Shown here: positions 1 to 8,164 of the stretch, one piece after another | Position numbering within the stretch: position 1 is the stretch's first letter | Layout: every line of letters begins with the position of its first letter | Source: Lentisphaerota bacterium | GTDB taxonomy: Bacteria; Verrucomicrobiota; Lentisphaeria; Oligosphaerales; Oligosphaeraceae | Assembly (NCBI GenBank): GCA_012799755.1 | Contig: JAAZKQ010000383.1 | Span: 1 to 16,331, forward strand | Direction of reading: 5' to 3' | DNA length: 16,331 bases | Made by a program: the position numbers and the translations under genes | The notes under the pieces: model-generated | What the model saw: the letters and a program-made list of their open reading frames with translations, nothing else | The model's database searches: none | What the model was told of the DNA's origin: nothing

Positions 1-1413
1 CTGCCATTTTCTACCGTGACAAGGTATTTCTCGTTTTCAGCAAAGTTTGCAGTGACCTTGCCGTCAGCGGTCAGGGTAACAGTGGTATTCGCCTTGTTCG
101 GCTCGGCGACCGTGGCGCCGCCCGTCGCCGTCCAGTTGACGAAATACCGGTTGGCGGCAGGCGTCGCCGTGATGGCTTGCGGCACGTTCAGCGGAACTTC
201 ATGCGCGCCCTCAGCCGGCGTGACCGCGCCCTCGCCAACCTTCGCCATGGTCAGGGTGGCATGCGTGGTACGGTAGTTAGCAGTGACCGTGACCGCCTTG
301 GCAGGCATGACGAAAGTTGTGGTTGTTGCGTTGGCCTTGGCAAAAGTCACGCCGTCAGTGCTGGTCCAACCGCTAAACTCCTTCCCGACCGGCGCCGCAT
401 CGGCGATGATCTCGACCGTCGCGCCGGCATAATAGCTGCCGGAGCCACTGCCACTTTCCACCGTAACAAGGTATTTCGCGTCTTCAGCAAAGTTCGCAGT
501 GACCTTGCCGTCAGCGGTCAGGGTAACAGTGGTATTCGCCTTGCTCGGCTCCGCGACCGTGGCGCCGCCCGTCGCCGTCCAGTTGACGAAATACCGGTTG
601 GCCGGCGGCTCATCGGCCTTGATGGGAACCGTCTCTCCGACATAATAACTACCGGAACCACTGCCTCCACTTACCGTCAGCTGGCATTTTCTGTTTTCCG
701 CAAAGTGAGCGGTTACGGTGGCGTCTTTGCTCAGCTTGACAGTCGTATTCGCCTTGTTCGGCTCCGCGACCGTAGCGCCGTCTGTCGCCGCCCACTCGAC
801 AAAATGCCGGTTGGCGGCAGGCGTCGCCGTGATGGCTTGCGGTTCATTCAACGCAATTTCATGTGCGCCCTCCGCCGGCGTGACCGCGCCCTCGCCAACC
901 TTCGCCATGGTCAAGGTGGCGGTTGGCGTATCAGTGTCGCGGTAGTTCGCAGTGACGGTGACCGCATTCTCCGGCATGACGAAGGTCGTGGTCGCTGCGG
1001 TCGCATCCGCAAAGGTCACGTCGTCGTCATCGGCGGCAACAGTACTCGTCCATTTGTCGAACTCCTTCCCGGCCGGTGCCGCATCGGCGATGATCGTGAC
1101 CGTCACGTCGGATACATAATTGCCGGAACTCTGGCCGCCTTCCAACGTGCCGTTGATCACCGCGACAAGGTATTTTTCTTCTTCCACAAAGCATGCAGTG
1201 ACCTTGCCGTCTGCGGTCAGGGTGACAGTTGTCTCCTCCGTAGTCGCATCCGCGACCGTGGCGCCACCCTCCACCTCCCACCCGTCGAAATACCAACCGG
1301 CGGCAGCCTCGGCTTTAATGGCCGTCGCTTCATCCCGCTTGACTTCATACGTGCCCTCCAACGGTGTAATTCTGCCCTCGCCCTCCTTCGCCATGGTCAG
1401 GGTGACGGTTTGT
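1..1413 (-). repeat. Tandem InlB B-type (divergent) repeat units at the C-terminal part of the giant protein
   Basis: Six complete units and the start of a seventh, each about 70-78 codons, of two kinds. Type A begins TLTMAKxGEGxxTPxEG and ends with TTVTLTADGKVTAxFAE. Type B begins KYLVTVxxGSGSGSYY and ends with TTTFVMPxxAVTVTANYR. One unit (around 500-700) is a hybrid with a B-type start and an A-type end. Some copies are almost identical in DNA: about 120 bp from position 39 match the stretch from 486 with only a few differences (offset 447 bp, two units), and about 130 bp from 131 match the stretch from 791 (offset 660 bp, three units). Both offsets are multiples of three, so copy-number change keeps the frame. 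The family is known from Listeria internalin B and many bacterial surface proteins as small beta-grasp-like spacer or adhesive modules. Confidence 0.85.
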
Positions 1414-4400
1414 TCTGGATCGCCGATATTGATAGTCACAGAAGGAGTAAGTGCATCAAAGAGATGTCCTTTAGGAAGGGTTGATGCAGTAACGTTGAGA
1501 CGGGTAACCCCTGGTTCAAGTAGCTTGAATTTTATTTGATAGATAACGGTTGGTCGCTCAGCACCCAGAAGCCAATCATCAGCATAGGGATTAACCCAGG
1601 TTATCTGATAATACTTGTCTGTGTCAGGATCATCATCTTTATCATTACTGACATCGCCTTCATTGGCCTCATAATCAAGTCCTCCGGTAACGTTATCTTC
1701 CGCAACAACTGTAGCTTCGTCGACACCCATACACTTCAACTTACTGGAATCAAAATGAAGCCGCATCCCAAATACATTTGGAGCCGACATCATTTCTTTT
1801 GGATCTAATGGATCTGTGGTGTAGTTAACACTGAAGGTAACTACCTCCCCAGGGGCAGCGTTAACTAAGTCAGGAGTTATAGTGACTTTATGCAGTGGAG
1901 CATTTTCTTCACCACGAGTGTCACCTCTCATCTCTCCCCGCGTGCTCTGTGGTAGCGATTTTTCTATGAATGCAACAATCTCCTCTGGCGTCTTCCTCTT
2001 AGCCTTAGCCGAATTTATCGCCCCTCTGGTTAGAGCTTCTCTTCTAATATTACAGAGATAGCGCATAAGAAGCATCCCATCTCCATACACCGTCGTCTCT
2101 CCGTCCCCGTCAATGTCAGATATTTCCGATGCCTCCCATGCTTTGAGATAACCGCTCAGTTGAGCGATTGTTGTTCTTGGGGCATTTGTTATCCCCAACC
2201 CCTTGGCAAGATCATCTTCAGGGAAGCCAAGCAGGTATCGGATAATTAGAATTCCATCAGGCGACGCAAAGCATTCACCGTCACCATCTATGTCATGAGT
2301 GGTGTTTTGGATCGTAACGGTTGTAGATATTCCCTGGAATGAATATTCAGGCTGCTCGCTAACGCAAGTATAATGAACTCTAGTCGTTTCCCCCTCCTTG
2401 ACATTTTGTTGAACGGCAAACTCTGCTGTGCATAAAATCTTCGGCAATGCTTCGTTCGGCCAATTCCCATTTATATCAAACCATTGAATTTGAATATATT
2501 TATCAGTTGCCGGATCATTGTCGCACTTGGTGCTAGTCTCGGACTCCATAAAGTAGTACTGCGAAGGCGAAAGCTCCATGATTTTTCTAAGAAAAATATT
2601 GCTAAGGCCTTTGAATGTGAGTTTGCTGGAATCGTAGTGAATCCGTATTGAGACGCCGCCCAGCTTATTATTGCCATCTGTGGAGACGTTGTAGCTAATA
2701 GGCCAAGACACGGTCGAAGAGGCAGACGCTATCGAATCCATACCAGAAATGATCTGTTTTTTCCCGCCCACGTCGTAGGTATAGTCATCCGCTGCGGTAT
2801 TTGCCGAGGTTCCGGCTTTGGTGGTGACCGAGACATCAACCTTCTCACCTGCCGTTCCGGCCGGGACGGTAACCGTGATCTTGGTCGAGGAATTCACCGT
2901 GTAATCACTGGGTGGCAGCGTGATTCCACCGAACTTGACAGCGGTAACATTGGTGAAGTTGCTGCCGGTAATCACAAAGCTGTTGCCGCCACCAGCCGGA
3001 CCATGCGTGGGATTCAGCGAGGTGATAGTCGGAGGAGTTATTGGTTCGGCAACAGTCGTCACACTGAAGGTATCGGAGACGCCGCCGATGGTCAGGGTGG
3101 TATCCGTTCTGGTAGCATAGTTTCCAGAAGATTTCTGGCGAACTTTCACCTTGTCATTATTGTTAACCGTCCCTGCGCCTGAGGTCCACGCTCCATTGTT
3201 AATTTGATATTGCCCAGAATTCCCGGAGATGGAAATTGGCGATGGGGCATTGATGCCCAAAACGGTAATGGTGTTAGATGTGCATACGGTGCTGCGATCA
3301 ACATTTATCTGATCTTCGAAAGTAAATGGATCGGGTATTGTATCTTCAATTACTTCTTCTTTTATTGTGACCCAGGAACCCGATGACCATTCGCTGGATG
3401 AGTTATTTTCACATTTTGCCTGTGCCTTGACCATGAACTCGCCAACATTATTATATGTATGCGATTGTGTTGCTGAACCCCAGTTGGAATTCCCCGAACC
3501 GTCTCCCCAGTCAAAACGGTATTGGAGGGAATGTCCATTGGAGCAGGCGGAACCTTTGGCAGTGAACTCAAGGCTTTGTCTAATTAAGCCGGAAGTCGGT
3601 CCGGTTGGTGCATTGGGTTTGGTAACAGTGCAAGGAGGTCCACCGTCAGTCGTTGTTGCCCAGAGGCTGATATTGTTATAAGGGCCTTGAGCCTTGATGA
3701 AGTATTTTCCGGCAAGTGGATTGTCTATCTTAACATGACCGCTTGTCTTGGGGAAATAATACTGGTAATTATCTGGTCCCGGACGTCCACTGCGAGATAC
3801 ATAAAGATCAACGACAGAACCTCGGAGTTGATTGGTGCCTAAACTCAGGCTGGCCGTATTTTCCGGCACGTTGACATAGAATAAATGACCCTGATTTTTA
3901 TTGCTCTTATTGCAGTTCAAGGGAGAAGCAGTACTTCCTTGATTGTCAAGATAAATAAAACCATCATCGTAGGTCAAACGGCGGAAATACTTGTTGTCAT
4001 GGCCGGAAACCAGGTAATTGACAATGGAGCTGGCAAGGTCGCTGATATGCTTGCCTTGTGGATCAGCATTCAGTGCATCCTGTACAACCTTTTTATTGAT
4101 TTCAACAGCCACAAGTCCCTTGGCATTTGCAACATCAACATTGACTGCGAAGCTTGTGGTGAATTGCAAGGTCGGCTTTTTCCAGCCAATTCCCGGATCA
4201 TATTTCATGCCGGAAAATGTAATGAAAGGCAAGTTCACCCCTCCCAAAGTGATTTCTTTCCTGTCATCCGCCAAAGCTTGTTCGCCAAATTTGAACTCAT
4301 GAACAGCTATTCCCATATCAATGCCGAATGATGCACGTGTACCCGGAATCGGAGTGGAGAGGCTGACGCCAGCGTCCACCCATACGGTAACCCATTGTTC

Positions 4401-7124
4401 GCCATCACCATCGCCGTTGCCTTCGGGGGTGACATTGAAAAGATCGGCCAAGTCAATGAGGATTGCACCTTCACCACCTAATGAAACGCCAGTTGTTCCA
4501 AGGGGGCCTGATGCCTCGGCTTTCACAAAAAGCAACAATTTTTCGCACATGCTGTCTGGAGAACCGCGATACCTCTGTGCCATATCACCAAATGCCAAGT
4601 CATGCTCACGGTCAAAAATGAATTTACCAACTATAGACCTTAGCTGATCAACAAGCGGTCCAGCCGGGTCTTCATAGTCAGGCAAGGTAAAGCCAACACC
4701 TGGGGCGCTATCGTATGCCACTCCTGAAATAGGAAGCATCTTGTGCGAGCCTTTATCATAGCCCTCCCAAACGGCAGTAACCGCTTCATAGGTGCCAGGC
4801 GGCAGTGAAGGAGGAATAGTGAAGGAAAAGACGAGGCGATAGGTTTTATTCGGTTGCAGCACTGGTGTCTTCTGCGGCATAATATCAAACCAGCCAACTG
4901 GCCATCCCCCCGCATTGGGCTCAATGAAGCTAAGTCCAACCCAGAACTCGCGTGCCTTCGTGCCAGTGTTTTCAATAACGACTATTGCCTCTTGCACCGA
5001 TTCGCGAGCCTTATTGCCGCTTGGCGGATAAAACTCCCTGATTTTCGCTGCGTAATCAGGAGGGGAGGCCACAGTCACGACTGGCCTGTCGGTCCAACTT
5101 GCATTCTCAATGGTGTACCACTGGTCGTTATCCTGCGCTTCGAGAACAAACTTGCCATAGTACGCACCCGCAGAAGGAGCGTTGTGAGGACCAAATGTGA
5201 AGGTCGCTGTGCCTTTGGAGGCAATGCTGGTTGTTTGTGCAGATGGAGCAAAATCCGCGCCGCCTTTTTTGTCTTGATCGACGCTAAATGTAACACGTAC
5301 CTTGCGTGCCACCTCGCTCTCGTTTTTAACAGCTACCCTGTAGGTCAGCGCCTTGGTCGTGTAAGGCACCGCATGTCCAGTGACTTCCGTGCCGGTATCA
5401 TCAAGAACCTTGATGCCAGCAATGCCGTCAGCTGCCGCTGCTGGCTTGCGATATACCTGCAGATCGTCGTTTGATAATCTGGAAACCCTACCGTTTGAAA
5501 CTGTGAACTCAAATTCGGGAGGATTTTTGTCAAAGCCAGCCACGATGTCATTTTCCCAGACCGTTTTCCACTCATACTTGACATACTGCTTGCCCCCGTC
5601 TCCATAAACCGTACCGGTGAATGGGCCATATTCAGCGCGAGTCAGTCGGTCTGACTCGCGAATGCGAAATTCGAACTGGTCACCCGTGTTGAATCCCTCA
5701 ACCTCAGCGCAAGCAGTTGCCTTGGTTCCCTCCATCACATCAGTAGGATCCCACCAGTAGGCGGAGATAATCCGCTGATAGGTGCCCGTACATGGGATGC
5801 TGACGTTTGATGGAACAGAGACATTGGTAATATCAGCTGGTTTGGCACCTGAGCCGGATGGCGAATTCCAACCGGAGGGCATATTGAAAGTAACGGTGTA
5901 ATCGCCGGCCGGAACATCTACAACCGCGCCACTTTCCTGCCAGCCAGTGTCATGCTTGGAATTGGTCGCTTTCCATTTTGCTCCAGCGTTTACCGCTGAT
6001 GCAGGGGTGATGGCAACCCTGATACTGCCAGTAGGGTTGACTATTTTGAATTTCCATTCGTCTGACCACTCTCCCCAGTTTCCTGCGGCATCCTTGGCTC
6101 GAACCCGCCAATACCACCAATCATCGTAGGATAAATCTTCGCGTATTTGGTAGTAACTTGATGATGAGTTAACTTTTCTTTCGTCATTCCAGGCTGCTGT
6201 TTCATAAATAATCTCATACTCTACAACCCCAGACAGATTGTCGGAAGTGTTCTTCCAGTCAAGTTCTGGCCTTCTGGTATCGATGCTTGAACTATTTTTT
6301 GGCCATACGAGGACCGGTTTGTCAGGCTTAGTTCTGTCAATTTTAAACGGACCACGGTGGGCTGTATCATTGGCAAGATTACCCGATGCATCCTGATATC
6401 GAATGTGAAAATACCACTTTCCATCTGCAAGCGAGTCACTAGTCTGATTGTGGGAGCCAGATGTATTTGATATATAAGAATCATTTGTGGAAACCGAAGA
6501 CGAACTGCTAGTCGTCCACGAATAGTAGTATCCTTTTAATGCAACATTATCAGAAGCGCCGGACCAACTAACATATGCTTTATTATCTTTTCGCCATTCG
6601 TTGACTGAATCCCCACTCCATCTCGTTGGATTTGATGGTGGAGTTGTATCTCCCTTAACTGTGACACACCATTGATGAGTCTCCTTCCACCAAAAGTCTT
6701 GCAAGGCATAATTGCGTGTCATTATTTCTCCGCGAACCCAATAAGTACCCACTGAATAATACGTTCGAGTAACTTTTGGATTCCGATACCCGTTGCCCAT
6801 ATTTGAAGAATCACTTTTAATAAAACCTTTTTCACCTTCTATATCTTGAGTTGAATACCAATCTGTGCGAAATGAGTTTAAACTATTACCAAAAACACCA
6901 TTTATGAGGAATGTGCATGTTATACTGCCATCACTTCCCAAATAGAGCGTTATATCTTCGTATTTACTACTACCGAATGGTTGCTTTACTTCCTCCGCAT
7001 GAGCCTTAGAGGCAAAAATGAATAGAGAACAGATAGCTAGTAAAAGTTGAATTATAGCTGTTGTACTACCACCGAGTTTCCTCCTAAGATAACGCAATTT
7101 ACTTTTGTTTTGTCGTGCGTTCAT
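1..7124 (-). CDS. Giant exported multidomain protein with cohesin-like, dockerin-like, PKD, IPT/TIG and InlB-type repeat domains (C-terminus outside window)
   Basis: Open without a stop for 2374 codons and continuing past the left edge. The start is ATG 7124, after an AAGGGAA-type ribosome site; the ATG at 7140 is in another frame that stops at once. Residues 1-43 are a signal peptide (basic N-terminus, hydrophobic core AIIQLLLAICSLFIF, cut after AHA), so the product is exported. Approximate domains: 160-262 and 263-362 Ig/Fn3-like; 363-440 PEGA-like; 569-800 CARDB-like beta domains; 810-1045 unassigned; 1045-1155 like the bacterial pre-peptidase C-terminal domain; 1165-1250 PKD (YRFDWGDGSG near 1202); 1364-1450 IPT/TIG; 1455-1610 cohesin-like; 1611-1700 dockerin-like with two DIDGDG calcium loops (1611 and 1670); 1745-1900 second cohesin-like; 1902 onward InlB-type repeats. 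No catalytic domain is visible, so an adhesin or scaffold role is inferred. GC rises from the AT-rich 5' end to the GC-rich repeat tail. Any sorting signal or anchor lies outside the window. Confidence 0.9.
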   Translation of the reverse strand, partial: MNARQNKSKLRYLRRKLGGSTTAIIQLLLAICSLFIFASKAHAEEVKQPFGSSKYEDITLYLGSDGSITCTFLINGVFGNSLNSFRTDWYSTQDIEGEKGFIKSDSSNMGNGYRNPKVTRTYYSVGTYWVRGEIMTRNYALQDFWWKETHQWCVTVKGDTTPPSNPTRWSGDSVNEWRKDNKAYVSWSGASDNVALKGYYYSWTTSSSSSVSTNDSYISNTSGSHNQTSDSLADGKWYFHIRYQDASGNLANDTAHRGPFKIDRTKPDKPVLVWPKNSSSIDTRRPELDWKNTSDNLSGVVEYEIIYETAAWNDERKVNSSSSYYQIREDLSYDDWWYWRVRAKDAAGNWGEWSDEWKFKIVNPTGSIRVAITPASAVNAGAKWKATNSKHDTGWQESGAVVDVPAGDYTVTFNMPSGWNSPSGSGAKPADITNVSVPSNVSIPCTGTYQRIISAYWWDPTDVMEGTKATACAEVEGFNTGDQFEFRIRESDRLTRAEYGPFTGTVYGDGGKQYVKYEWKTVWENDIVAGFDKNPPEFEFTVSNGRVSRLSNDDLQVYRKPAAAADGIAGIKVLDDTGTEVTGHAVPYTTKALTYRVAVKNESEVARKVRVTFSVDQDKKGGADFAPSAQTTSIASKGTATFTFGPHNAPSAGAYYGKFVLEAQDNDQWYTIENASWTDRPVVTVASPPDYAAKIREFYPPSGNKARESVQEAIVVIENTGTKAREFWVGLSFIEPNAGGWPVGWFDIMPQKTPVLQPNKTYRLVFSFTIPPSLPPGTYEAVTAVWEGYDKGSHKMLPISGVAYDSAPGVGFTLPDYEDPAGPLVDQLRSIVGKFIFDREHDLAFGDMAQRYRGSPDSMCEKLLLFVKAEASGPLGTTGVSLGGEGAILIDLADLFNVTPEGNGDGDGEQWVTVWVDAGVSLSTPIPGTRASFGIDMGIAVHEFKFGEQALADDRKEITLGGVNLPFITFSGMKYDPGIGWKKPTLQFTTSFAVNVDVANAKGLVAVEINKKVVQDALNADPQGKHISDLASSIVNYLVSGHDNKYFRRLTYDDGFIYLDNQGSTASPLNCNKSNKNQGHLFYVNVPENTASLSLGTNQLRGSVVDLYVSRSGRPGPDNYQYYFPKTSGHVKIDNPLAGKYFIKAQGPYNNISLWATTTDGGPPCTVTKPNAPTGPTSGLIRQSLEFTAKGSACSNGHSLQYRFDWGDGSGNSNWGSATQSHTYNNVGEFMVKAQAKCENNSSSEWSSGSWVTIKEEVIEDTIPDPFTFEDQINVDRSTVCTSNTITVLGINAPSPISISGNSGQYQINNGAWTSGAGTVNNNDKVKVRQKSSGNYATRTDTTLTIGGVSDTFSVTTVAEPITPPTITSLNPTHGPAGGGNSFVITGSNFTNVTAVKFGGITLPPSDYTVNSSTKITVTVPAGTAGEKVDVSVTTKAGTSANTAADDYTYDVGGKKQIISGMDSIASASSTVSWPISYNVSTDGNNKLGGVSIRIHYDSSKLTFKGLSNIFLRKIMELSPSQYYFMESETSTKCDNDPATDKYIQIQWFDINGNWPNEALPKILCTAEFAVQQNVKEGETTRVHYTCVSEQPEYSFQGISTTVTIQNTTHDIDGDGECFASPDGILIIRYLLGFPEDDLAKGLGITNAPRTTIAQLSGYLKAWEASEISDIDGDGETTVYGDGMLLMRYLCNIRREALTRGAINSAKAKRKTPEEIVAFIEKSLPQSTRGEMRGDTRGEENAPLHKVTITPDLVNAAPGEVVTFSVNYTTDPLDPKEMMSAPNVFGMRLHFDSSKLKCMGVDEATVVAEDNVTGGLDYEANEGDVSNDKDDDPDTDKYYQITWVNPYADDWLLGAERPTVIYQIKFKLLEPGVTRLNVTASTLPKGHLFDALTPSVTINIGDPEQTVTLTMAKEGEGRITPLEGTYEVKRDEATAIKAEAAAGWYFDGWEVEGGATVADATTEETTVTLTADGKVTACFVEEEKYLVAVINGTLEGGQSSGNYVSDVTVTIIADAAPAGKEFDKWTSTVAADDDDVTFADATAATTTFVMPENAVTVTANYRDTDTPTATLTMAKVGEGAVTPAEGAHEIALNEPQAITATPAANRHFVEWAATDGATVAEPNKANTTVKLSKDATVTAHFAENRKCQLTVSGGSGSGSYYVGETVPIKADEPPANRYFVNWTATGGATVAEPSKANTTVTLTADGKVTANFAEDAKYLVTVESGSGSGSYYAGATVEIIADAAPVGKEFSGWTSTDGVTFAKANATTTTFVMPAKAVTVTANYRTTHATLTMAKVGEGAVTPAEGAHEVPLNVPQAITATPAANRYFVNWTATGGATVAEPNKANTTVTLTADGKVTANFAENEKYLVTVENG

Positions 7125-7162
7125 TTCCGTTCCCTTTCATGTTTGGTTAATACTCAACTCTT

Positions 7163-7537
7163 TCACAAAACCCAAAAGTTGTTGCAACGCATGTTGAAAG
7201 CCAAGGTGCGATCCACATTCAACAGCTCGGGGAGAGTCATTGTCCAGAGTTGTTGCACCTTCGCCGACTCCTCCGACGGGGTTGTGGCGGCGGGAGAAGT
7301 AGGATCATTCGGGGTATGGGCGTCGTGCGGGGGCGTCGTCTTGGCGATTGTCGGCGGGGCTTCGCCAAGCGGCCGTATAGCGGGCAGCGCGGCGGTGGAC
7401 TGCATTACGGCGGGCTGCGCCGAGCCGTCCTGCATAGTCGTCATACCGGCAAAGCAGCGGCCGAGCAGGAGCAGCAGTACGCAGCAGGTGACCAGCAGCG
7501 CAAGGAGTTTTTTGTGATACGCATGTCTTTTCGCCAT
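7163..7537 (-). CDS. Small putative exported protein, function unknown
   Basis: 124 residues starting at ATG 7537, preceded by GGGGAAAGAG as a plausible ribosome site. Residues 1-30 look like a signal peptide: basic MAKRHAYHKK, a long leucine/valine core, then GRCFA with a possible cut after A30. A Cys lies at 28 but the surrounding residues do not fit a lipobox. The mature part is rich in Pro, Ala and Thr (low complexity, about 40-85) and ends with a less biased segment, LPELLNVDRTLAF and NNFWVL. I recognise no family. The stop lies 38 bp upstream of the start of the giant exported protein on the same strand, so the two are probably co-transcribed and may act together at the cell surface. 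Other frames here are also open because of the GC content; this one is preferred for its signal peptide, ribosome site and operon position. Confidence 0.55.
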   Translation of the reverse strand: MAKRHAYHKKLLALLVTCCVLLLLLGRCFAGMTTMQDGSAQPAVMQSTAALPAIRPLGEAPPTIAKTTPPHDAHTPNDPTSPAATTPSEESAKVQQLWTMTLPELLNVDRTLAFNMRCNNFWVL

Positions 7538-7568
7538 GGCTCTTTCCCCGCGGCATGCGAAAAAAACG

Positions 7569-7596
7569 AAACTATCAACAACGGCTCAACGTGCAA
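7569..7596 (-). promoter_or_regulatory. Possible promoter for the small exported protein and the giant gene
   Basis: On the minus strand TTGCAC (7596-7591) and TAGTTT (7574-7569) are separated by 16 bp, about 30 bp upstream of the ATG at 7537. The -35 box matches the sigma-70 consensus fairly well; the -10 box keeps only the most conserved positions (TA at the start, final T). Read-through from the upstream ribbon-helix-helix gene is the alternative. Confidence 0.25.
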
Positions 7597-7682
7597 AGAA
7601 CGGTGTCCAGGCCTTTCTTGCTCTTGCCTGGGCAGGGCAAACAAACTCCAAGGGGCGGCGGCACCGGAGGCGCTGGCCGCCC

Positions 7683-7886
7683 TCACAAATCGTGCATTAT
7701 TTTATCTTTTCGTGCATTTTTTAGGGGCGATTCGTCAACATGCTTGTCAATGTAGTCAAGCAGCGCGCGGCTCGTCACGCCCATGACGCTAAGACCCTCT
7801 TTATCAGCATGTTCTGATATTTTATCGTAAATATCCTCTGGAATGGGGACGACCTTGACCACCCGTTCAGATTCAGACTTTTGCAT
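7683..7886 (-). CDS. Ribbon-helix-helix (Arc/CopG-type) DNA-binding protein, antitoxin-like
   Basis: 67 residues from ATG 7886. A longer reading from a TTG at 7910 is possible, but AAGAGGA lies just upstream of the ATG as a strong ribosome site, which decides the start. Residues about 9-45 fit the ribbon-helix-helix pattern: a short strand (RVVKVVPIP), helix one (EDIYDKISEHADKEG), a turn (LSV) and helix two (MGVTSRALLDYIDKH). The C-terminal 20 residues are charged and probably disordered, as in many antitoxins. Such proteins bind DNA as dimers, insert the paired strands in the major groove and usually repress their own promoter; a palindrome over the putative -10 box supports that here. No toxin-like partner follows within the 145 bp before the next gene or precedes it, so it is an orphan regulator or an antitoxin that lost its toxin. 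Confidence 0.82.
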   Translation of the reverse strand: MQKSESERVVKVVPIPEDIYDKISEHADKEGLSVMGVTSRALLDYIDKHVDESPLKNARKDKIMHDL

Positions 7887-7913
7887 ACGCCGTCCTCTTT
7901 TTGTCGCCAAAGA

Positions 7914-7948
7914 TGCACTAAAAATAGTGCACTATGCACGGTCTGCAA
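7914..7948 (-). promoter_or_regulatory. Promoter and palindromic operator of the ribbon-helix-helix gene
   Basis: On the minus strand TTGCAG (7948-7943) and TATTTT (7926-7921) form a -35/-10 pair with 16-bp spacing. The perfect inverted repeat TGCACTA-AAAA-TAGTGCA (7914-7931) covers the -10 box. A third half-site makes an overlapping palindrome GTGCA-CTA-TGCAC (7927-7939) inside the spacer. Three regularly placed half-sites over the core promoter fit cooperative binding by ribbon-helix-helix dimers and autorepression; the binding itself is inferred. Confidence 0.6.
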
Positions 7949-8061
7949 GGAGTTTTTTGCAATTTTTTTTCGAGGTGGGCAATTCTTGTCGCAGCGCAGG
8001 CATGACTGCCTCTGTTTGAGCAGACGGCTCAGGCGGCGTGAATGGCCACACAGCGGCGGCG

Positions 8062-8155
8062 GATCCGGCGATTTGATCAGTTTGATCAGGCAGATCAGGC
8101 AGATCAGGCAGATCAGCGGACGGATCAGGCGGATCGGTCTGATCCGTCTGATCCG
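8062..8155. repeat. Nine-base-period array dense in GATC sites
   Basis: Ten GATC sites begin at 8062, 8075, 8084, 8093, 8102, 8111, 8123, 8132, 8141 and 8150, nearly all 9 bp apart. The left part is a direct array (TTTGATCAG twice from 8072, GCAGATCAG three times from 8090). The right part carries the opposite orientation: CGGATCAG (8121-8128) faces CTGATCCG (8139-8146 and 8148-8155), so the transcript could fold into a hairpin. All six frames are open or nearly so because the period is a multiple of three, which produces meaningless repeats such as LICLICLI. No gene is assigned. Confidence 0.85.
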
Positions 8156-8164
8156 GCCGCGAGA

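Noticed and set aside
177..1484. A 435-codon plus-strand frame with internal repeats
   Set aside because: It is the complement of the InlB-type repeat region; its repeats merely reflect the coding repeats on the minus strand.
7644..7685. GC-rich hairpin just after the ribbon-helix-helix gene as a terminator
   Set aside because: A short GGGCGGC/GCCGCC stem is possible, but no clear U-tract follows, so termination cannot be supported.
7887..7910. Longer start (TTG 7910) for the ribbon-helix-helix protein
   Set aside because: The extension would bury the AAGAGGA ribosome site of ATG 7886 inside the coding sequence, and the extra eight residues do not fit the family's start.
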